A stretch of DNA of 64,000 nt from Streptomyces sp. NBC_00370 (lineage in GTDB: Bacteria > Actinomycetota > Actinomycetes > Streptomycetales > Streptomycetaceae): assembly GCF_036084755.1 (NCBI RefSeq), contig NZ_CP107968.1, positions 4,495,501 through 4,559,500 on the forward strand, in the 5' to 3' direction. The stretch's first letter is position 1; the number at the start of each line of letters is the position of its first letter. Positions 59,950-64,000 of the stretch are shown here, one piece after another. The notes beneath the pieces were generated by a model. The model did not search any database. It saw only the letters and a program-made list of their open reading frames with translations, and was not told the origin of the DNA. A program made the position numbers and the translations under genes.

Positions 59950-60642
59950 ATGGAGCTCATCGTCCTGTGGGACATCGACCACACCCTCATCGAGAACGCC
60001 GGGGTCAGCAAGGAGATCTACGCCGCCGCCTTCACGGCCCTGGCGGGAAGGGCGCCCGCAGGGCCGGCGCGGACGGAAGGGCGTACGGACCGGCTGATCA
60101 TGCGCGACATGTTCGAGCGGAACGGCTTGGCCGAGCCGGACTGGGCAGCGGTCGAGGGGGCGCTGTCCGACGCAGGGGAGGTGCGTCTCCAGGACCTCAG
60201 CCGTCGGGGAACAGCCTTGCCCGGCGTACGGGAAGTCCTGAAGGAGGTCTCTGTACGCAGCAGTTGGGTGTCGTCGGTGCTCACCGGCAATATCGCGGAC
60301 AACGCTCGCGTGAAGGTCGCGGCCTTCGGCCTTGATCCACTCCTCGACCTGCCGGTCGGTGCCTACGGGGCCGATGCCCTCCAGCGCCCCGACCTGGTCG
60401 CTGTCGCCCGGGAGCGGGCCCAGCGACTGCGGGGCGCCCAGGATGGCGTGCCCGTCGTGCTCGTCGGAGACACCCCAAGGGACGTGGAAGCCGCACTCTC
60501 CACGGGCTCCGAGATCATCGCGGTCGCCTCCGGCGTACACAGCGCCCAGGAGCTGGCAGACGCCGGTGCCCATACGGTCCTGCCCGATCTCACGGACACC
60601 GGCCGTGTACTCGGGATCCTGGAGGGGCTCTCCGCACGCTGA
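59950..60642 (+). CDS. HAD-superfamily phosphatase
   Basis: 230 residues from ATG 59950. Motif I is LWDIDHTLIE with the nucleophilic Asp, motif II VLTGN, motif III/IV VVLVGDTPRDVEAA. The cap is the small helical type of the Gph-like subfamily. It should remove phosphate from a small metabolite. It is the first gene of the rightward block. Confidence 0.88.
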   Translation: MELIVLWDIDHTLIENAGVSKEIYAAAFTALAGRAPAGPARTEGRTDRLIMRDMFERNGLAEPDWAAVEGALSDAGEVRLQDLSRRGTALPGVREVLKEVSVRSSWVSSVLTGNIADNARVKVAAFGLDPLLDLPVGAYGADALQRPDLVAVARERAQRLRGAQDGVPVVLVGDTPRDVEAALSTGSEIIAVASGVHSAQELADAGAHTVLPDLTDTGRVLGILEGLSAR

Positions 60643-60644
60643 AA

Positions 60645-60672
60645 ACGTCCCAGGACGTCCTTACAGCGTCCC
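60645..60672. promoter_or_regulatory. Iterated GGGACGT-type motifs before the radical SAM gene
   Basis: ACGTCCC, GGACGTCC and GCGTCCC occur within 28 bp, overlapping nothing but the end of the HAD gene. They are the same core as at 59888-59906, mostly in the other orientation. Confidence 0.45.
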
Positions 60673-60750
60673 GATACGCGGTGACGAGGTCCGTACCTGT
60701 CCCGCCAATATCAGGTCTCCCACCAGGCAAGCGCCTCGAAGGAGACCCTC

Positions 60751-61653
60751 GTGATCAGCGAAGTCACCGGGATCCGCAGGATCCGGATGCTGTACCTGCA
60801 GCTGCTCTACCGCTGCAACTTCGAATGCCTGCACTGCTTCCACGGCAAACGGCTTCAGCACGCCGACGCCTTCACCACGGACGAGGCGGTCAACCTCCTT
60901 ACGCTGATGCGCGACGAGTACGGCACCGAGGCCGTCACCCTGCTGGGCGGTGAGCCGTTCGTCTATCGGGACCTCGCCCAGGTCGTCCGGTACGCCAAGC
61001 GGGACCTGGGCATGCAGGTCGAGATCTGCACCAACGGCTACCGCATCGAGCGCCGGCTGACCGAGATCGCCCCCGACCTGGACCTGCTCCGGGTGTCGCT
61101 GGAGGGCATCGGTACGACCAACGACAAGATCCGGAAGTTCGGAAGTTACCGCAGTGCCCTGAGCGCACTCGAAATCGCCCAGCAGCTCGGCGTCCGCGCC
61201 GGCGCGACCATGACGGTCACCTCACGCAACATCGACGAGGTCCTGCCGCTCGCCCGCACACTGCAGCACTACGGGGTGGAGCAGCTGAAACTCCACTGCC
61301 TCCGGCCGGTCGGCAACGCAGCGGACCACCCCGAGCTCCTCGTCAGCGACGCCACGGCCTACACCCGTCTGCGGGAGCGCCTGGCCTCGGCCGAGCTGGG
61401 CATCGAGGTGATCCTCGACGAGGACCTGTCCGAGCTCGGTGCGCCGGACGCCTGCCTCCCCGCCGGGGGTCCCGTGGAGATCGAGCGGATCGAGGCCGAC
61501 CCGCGCGGCGCGCTCACCATGTCCTGCAAGGCCGTCGGCAAGGACTCGCACGCCTTCTGGTACGACAAGCTCGCCGACCACATCGACCACCGGCCCTCCG
61601 CCACCGACGAACTCACCCTCGCGGTGCCGGACGTGGTGTACGGACGTGTCTGA
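60751..61653 (+). CDS. Radical SAM protein
   Basis: 300 residues from GTG 60751 behind GAAGGAGA. The 4Fe-4S motif is CNFECLHC (C-X3-C-X2-C) in YLQLLYRCNFECLHCFHG. The GGEP motif (TLLGGEPFVYRDL) and later RVSLEGIG follow. A single later Cys cluster is not obvious, so it lacks a SPASM domain. It generates a 5'-deoxyadenosyl radical to alter an unknown substrate. The P-loop kinase starts 8 bp before its stop. Confidence 0.88.
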   Translation: MISEVTGIRRIRMLYLQLLYRCNFECLHCFHGKRLQHADAFTTDEAVNLLTLMRDEYGTEAVTLLGGEPFVYRDLAQVVRYAKRDLGMQVEICTNGYRIERRLTEIAPDLDLLRVSLEGIGTTNDKIRKFGSYRSALSALEIAQQLGVRAGATMTVTSRNIDEVLPLARTLQHYGVEQLKLHCLRPVGNAADHPELLVSDATAYTRLRERLASAELGIEVILDEDLSELGAPDACLPAGGPVEIERIEADPRGALTMSCKAVGKDSHAFWYDKLADHIDHRPSATDELTLAVPDVVYGRV

Positions 61654-62287
61654 CCCGGCGTCCTTCGAGAGCGTCGAAGGGCTCCGCGGCACCGGAAAAT
61701 CGACGCTCGCTCCCATGCTTGCGGCCGCCCGTGGCGCGGCGCTGGTCCCGACCGTGCCGCCCACCTACCAGGCACTACGGCAGGAGGTCGACCGGCTGGG
61801 AAATGCAGAGGCACGCATGTGTTTCTACCTCTCGGCTCTGTTCGCCGCAGCCGATCAGATCCAACGGTATCTGTCCGCCGGTATCCCGGTCGTCGTCGAA
61901 AGCTACTTCGCTCGGTGCCTGGCCAACCACCGCGCTTTCGGAGCCAACCTCTCCGTGTCCCTGCCGCCGGGCATCCCGCGTCCCATCACCTACTACCTCG
62001 TCTGCGCGGAGGACGAGCGTCAACGCCGACTCGCCAAGCGCGACAAGCCTGTGTCGCGTTGGGACGCCCTCGCTGAAATTACCGCCGACAAGATCACCGA
62101 CGGCTACGCCTCGTTCCCGATGCACCGCGTGAACACCACCGGTCTCACCCCTGACGAGGTACTCCAAGCCGTCCTGAGCACCGACCCGCAAGGAGAGCAA
62201 GCCAGTGCAGACACCCAGCATGTGGCGGCACACCCTCACGTTCTTCCCTCAGTTCCTCGCCGCGCTGAAGGAGCGTACGGAGCCTGA
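61646..62287 (+). CDS. P-loop kinase, thymidylate/nucleoside kinase-like
   Basis: 213 residues from GTG 61646, overlapping the radical SAM stop by 8 bp. Walker A is GLRGTGKSTLAP. A central AGIPVVVESYFARCL corresponds to the DRY-like or ERS region and ERQRRLAKRDK to the lid Arg cluster of dNMP/nucleoside kinases. Its last 27 codons overlap the methyltransferase frame by 83 bp, an unusually long overlap. The substrate is probably a nucleotide-like metabolite of the block. Confidence 0.72.
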   Translation: MSDPASFESVEGLRGTGKSTLAPMLAAARGAALVPTVPPTYQALRQEVDRLGNAEARMCFYLSALFAAADQIQRYLSAGIPVVVESYFARCLANHRAFGANLSVSLPPGIPRPITYYLVCAEDERQRRLAKRDKPVSRWDALAEITADKITDGYASFPMHRVNTTGLTPDEVLQAVLSTDPQGEQASADTQHVAAHPHVLPSVPRRAEGAYGA

Positions 62288-62858
62288 CTCCACCGTTACG
62301 GTCATCGGTGCGAGCGACGGCAGACTCGTCGTGCCGCTGGCCGCGGCCGGCTACCGCGTCATCGCCATCGAGCGCGACCCGCTCGCCCTCCACGGTGGCG
62401 AGGTCGAGCTTCCGGGTGACAGAACCGGTCACGCGATGGGCATGATCGAGCGGCTGAAGCAGGAAGGGCTTCACGACCGTGTCCAGGTCGTGGAGGAGGA
62501 CTTCCTCGCCTCCGAACCCATCACCGCCCCCTGTGATGCCGTCTGGACGAGTTGCTCGTGGCACTACAGTGCCAACCACCACCGCCCGTTGGGCGAGTTC
62601 GTCGACCGCATGCAGCGCCTGGTCCGGCCCGGCGGTCTGTTCGGCGCGGAGTTCATGATGCCCCTCACGCAACGCCACCACGTGCTGGAGCACTACACAT
62701 CCCCCGAGAAGCTGCGGCGTTACTTCATCGGGGACTGGGGCGTCCTGCTCACTCTGCGGACCAACGAGTTCACAGAGCAGGCGCATGTCGGACAGTTGCA
62801 GGATCACAACCACCGCATGGGCCTCCTCCTCGCCGCCCGTGCGGCCACCCCCTCCTAG
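62205..62858 (+). CDS. Class I SAM-dependent methyltransferase
   Basis: 217 residues from GTG 62205 behind AAGGAGAG. The SAM loop VTVIGASDGRLVVPLAAAG and VIAIERDPLAL fit the class I fold; VEEDFLASEP and VWTSCSWHYSANH give motif II/IV-like segments. It should methylate a small molecule or the block product. It lies inside the end of the kinase frame. Confidence 0.82.
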   Translation: MQTPSMWRHTLTFFPQFLAALKERTEPDSTVTVIGASDGRLVVPLAAAGYRVIAIERDPLALHGGEVELPGDRTGHAMGMIERLKQEGLHDRVQVVEEDFLASEPITAPCDAVWTSCSWHYSANHHRPLGEFVDRMQRLVRPGGLFGAEFMMPLTQRHHVLEHYTSPEKLRRYFIGDWGVLLTLRTNEFTEQAHVGQLQDHNHRMGLLLAARAATPS

Positions 62859-62878
62859 AGCTACGGGAAGAAGGACCG

Positions 62879-63466
62879 ATGAAGCACGAGTACGAGGCCA
62901 AGTTCCTCGCCGTCGACGTCGACGGCCTCCAGGCCAAACTGACGGCGCTCGGAGCCGTCCAGGCATTTCCGCGCACCCTCCTCACCCGGAAAATCTTCGA
63001 GAACGACGCCCTCGAAGGCGGCGCCTGGGTCCGCCTGAGGGACGAGGGCACCCGCTCCACGCTCACGCTGAAGCAGGTCACCGACTCCACGACGATCGAC
63101 GGCACCACCGAGATCGAGACCGAGGTGTCCGACCTGCACGCCATGGCCGAGATCCTCCGCAACGTCGGCCTGCGTGAGGTGCGCTACCAGGAGAACTACC
63201 GGGAGGAGTGGTGCCTGGGCGAAGTCGCCTTCGACTTCGATACCTGGCCGGACCTCCCCACCTTCGTCGAAATCGAAGGACCCGACGAAGCATCCGTCCG
63301 ACAGGCTGCAGACCTGCTCGACCTTGACTACGCACAGGCCCGGTTCGGCAGCGTCGACGAGATCTACAAGAGCGAGTCCAGCCGGGACATCCTCGCTGAA
63401 CCGACGCTCCTCTTCGCCGACGCAGGCAAGCAGGAGCAGGCCGGGGCGGCTGCACCGAGCGATTGA
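62879..63466 (+). CDS. CYTH-domain protein
   Basis: 195 residues from ATG 62879 behind GGGAAGAAGGA. The CYTH signature HEYEAKFLAVD (E-X-E-X-K-like) opens it. Conserved charged residues follow (WVRLRDEGTRSTLTLKQ, VEIEGPDEASVRQAA). CYTH enzymes act on triphosphates, as thiamine triphosphatase, CyaB-type adenylate cyclase or polyphosphatase. It completes the rightward block, 20 bp after the methyltransferase. Confidence 0.85.
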   Translation: MKHEYEAKFLAVDVDGLQAKLTALGAVQAFPRTLLTRKIFENDALEGGAWVRLRDEGTRSTLTLKQVTDSTTIDGTTEIETEVSDLHAMAEILRNVGLREVRYQENYREEWCLGEVAFDFDTWPDLPTFVEIEGPDEASVRQAADLLDLDYAQARFGSVDEIYKSESSRDILAEPTLLFADAGKQEQAGAAAPSD

Positions 63467-63481
63467 TCTTGAGGACCGAGC

Positions 63482-63853
63482 GTGTTTATGGAACTGGCCG
63501 TGACGCCGCGGGTCGTACCCGGCGTCGCCGAGTTCGCCCGCGGCGGTCTGCCGGCAGCGGCGGACACCGACGACGGCAACACCTGGACCGATGGGCACTG
63601 CTGGCTCTACTGCGGTCAGGGTTGGACCCGCGTTCTGTGGATCGGCCCCGTTAGCGTGGCCGGCGCCCAGGCCGCCATGCACGCCTGTGGCCCGTGCATC
63701 CGGGCCCTGCAAGAGCAGGTCTGGCAGGCCATCCTCCTCCACGATGCACCGTCGTGTCCGGCCCCGTTGAGAACGTTCGCGACGGCCGAGCAACCTGGCG
63801 GACGCCGCGTTGGTAAGCATCGCGCGCGGGGCAGCGTGCTGCGTCGTGGGTGA
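63482..63853 (+). CDS. Hypothetical protein
   Basis: 123 residues from GTG 63482 (ATG 63488 also in frame), 15 bp after the CYTH gene. A short Cys/Trp-rich middle (HCWLYCGQGWTRVLWIG; HACGPCIRALQEQVW) could bind metal. The tail is basic. No family recognised. Co-transcribed with the block. Confidence 0.55.
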   Translation: MFMELAVTPRVVPGVAEFARGGLPAAADTDDGNTWTDGHCWLYCGQGWTRVLWIGPVSVAGAQAAMHACGPCIRALQEQVWQAILLHDAPSCPAPLRTFATAEQPGGRRVGKHRARGSVLRRG

Positions 63854-63922
63854 GGACGACGGCAGAACTAAATAGCCCCGTGACGTCTCTTCACAGCGAA
63901 GGATCCGCAATCAGAAGTACGC

Positions 63923-63968
63923 CGACTGCTGGGCCGGTCACCACGCATGGTGACCGGCCCAGCAGTCG
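63923..63968. terminator. Strong hairpin terminator ending the metabolic block
   Basis: A perfect 20-bp stem (CGACTGCTGGGCCGGTCACC and its complement) closes a 6-nt loop, 69 bp after the last gene. It can act in both directions. Confidence 0.85.
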
Positions 63969-64000
63969 TTGTTGCTGCGGCGTCTTGCCGCGGGCTTCTA

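Larger units (their letters stand above)
56129..64000. mobile_element. Island segment 3 (runs off the window)
   Basis: It begins at att site 3 and has no end in the window. It carries a sigma-like gene pair and a metabolic gene block. The intact tRNA-Ser and perhaps an integrase are expected beyond 64000. Confidence 0.6.

Noticed and set aside
63062..63466. High-GC antisense frames across the segment-3 genes
   Set aside because: They are long because of codon-position GC bias, lack ribosome sites and overlap well-supported genes completely.

Overview
The window is high-GC actinobacterial DNA that reads as a Streptomyces chromosome. GTG starts are common, tight ATGA and GTGA gene overlaps are frequent, and many families are typical of the genus: SpoIIE phosphatase, MASE1, SigE-type ECF sigma factor, DUF1254, TIG/IPT repeat proteins, DUF5919-like regulators. 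No rRNA, CRISPR array or complete tRNA was found.

Left part (1 to about 43,060) is ordinary chromosome with accessory patches. In order it holds: a divergent MarR/MFS pair with a perfect palindrome over the MFS start; a nickel/cobalt permease behind a Nur-like box; a leftward operon of J-like, GrpE-like, Hsp70 and TPR-OmpA proteins whose first gene, a protein kinase, has lost its 5' end at about 10,655; a head-to-head FHA-protein gene cut at the same point; MscS and a ClpX paralogue; a TetR-like regulator; DUF1254; two membrane proteins that share a repeated module; a SpoIIE phosphatase and a MASE1 protein; a cis-prenyltransferase, MpaB-type oxygenase and EF-hand cluster; a metallophosphoesterase; a STAND-type NTPase; a group of TIG/IPT and ice-binding-like proteins; a SigE-type sigma factor with a membrane partner; and a MacB-like efflux operon with a lipoprotein.

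Right part (43,063 to the end) is a composite genomic island. The same 56-bp 3' half of a tRNA-Ser(GGA) gene occurs at 43,063, 44,567 and 56,129, each next to a transcription terminator and a spaced direct repeat. This is what repeated integration into one tRNA gene leaves behind. The intact tRNA should lie to the right of the window. No complete integrase is present. Only a probable C-terminal remnant sits at 44,376, so the segments look like cis-mobilizable elements stacked by accretion.

Segment 1 (1.5 kb) carries a damaged HigB/HigA-type toxin-antitoxin pair. Segment 2 (11.5 kb) is a defence island: an unknown gene, an IS5-type insertion sequence, a PaeR7I-type restriction-modification pair, an extra PaeR7I-type nuclease, a nuclease-dead PaeR7I-like domain joined to a Ser/Thr kinase across a G7 tract, and a complete four-gene CBASS operon (CD-NTase, HORMA, TRIP13-like ATPase, Cap4-like SAVED effector). 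Segment 3 (56,129 onward) holds a sigma-like protein with a small membrane protein, then a compact metabolic block: HD, Nudix, HTH/PLD-like regulator, HAD phosphatase, radical SAM, P-loop kinase, methyltransferase and CYTH protein. Two of its promoter regions share iterated GGGACGT motifs.

The strongest candidates for undescribed biology are the dead-nuclease/kinase fusion, the radical-SAM/kinase/methyltransferase/CYTH block, and the prenyltransferase/MpaB-EF-hand cluster.
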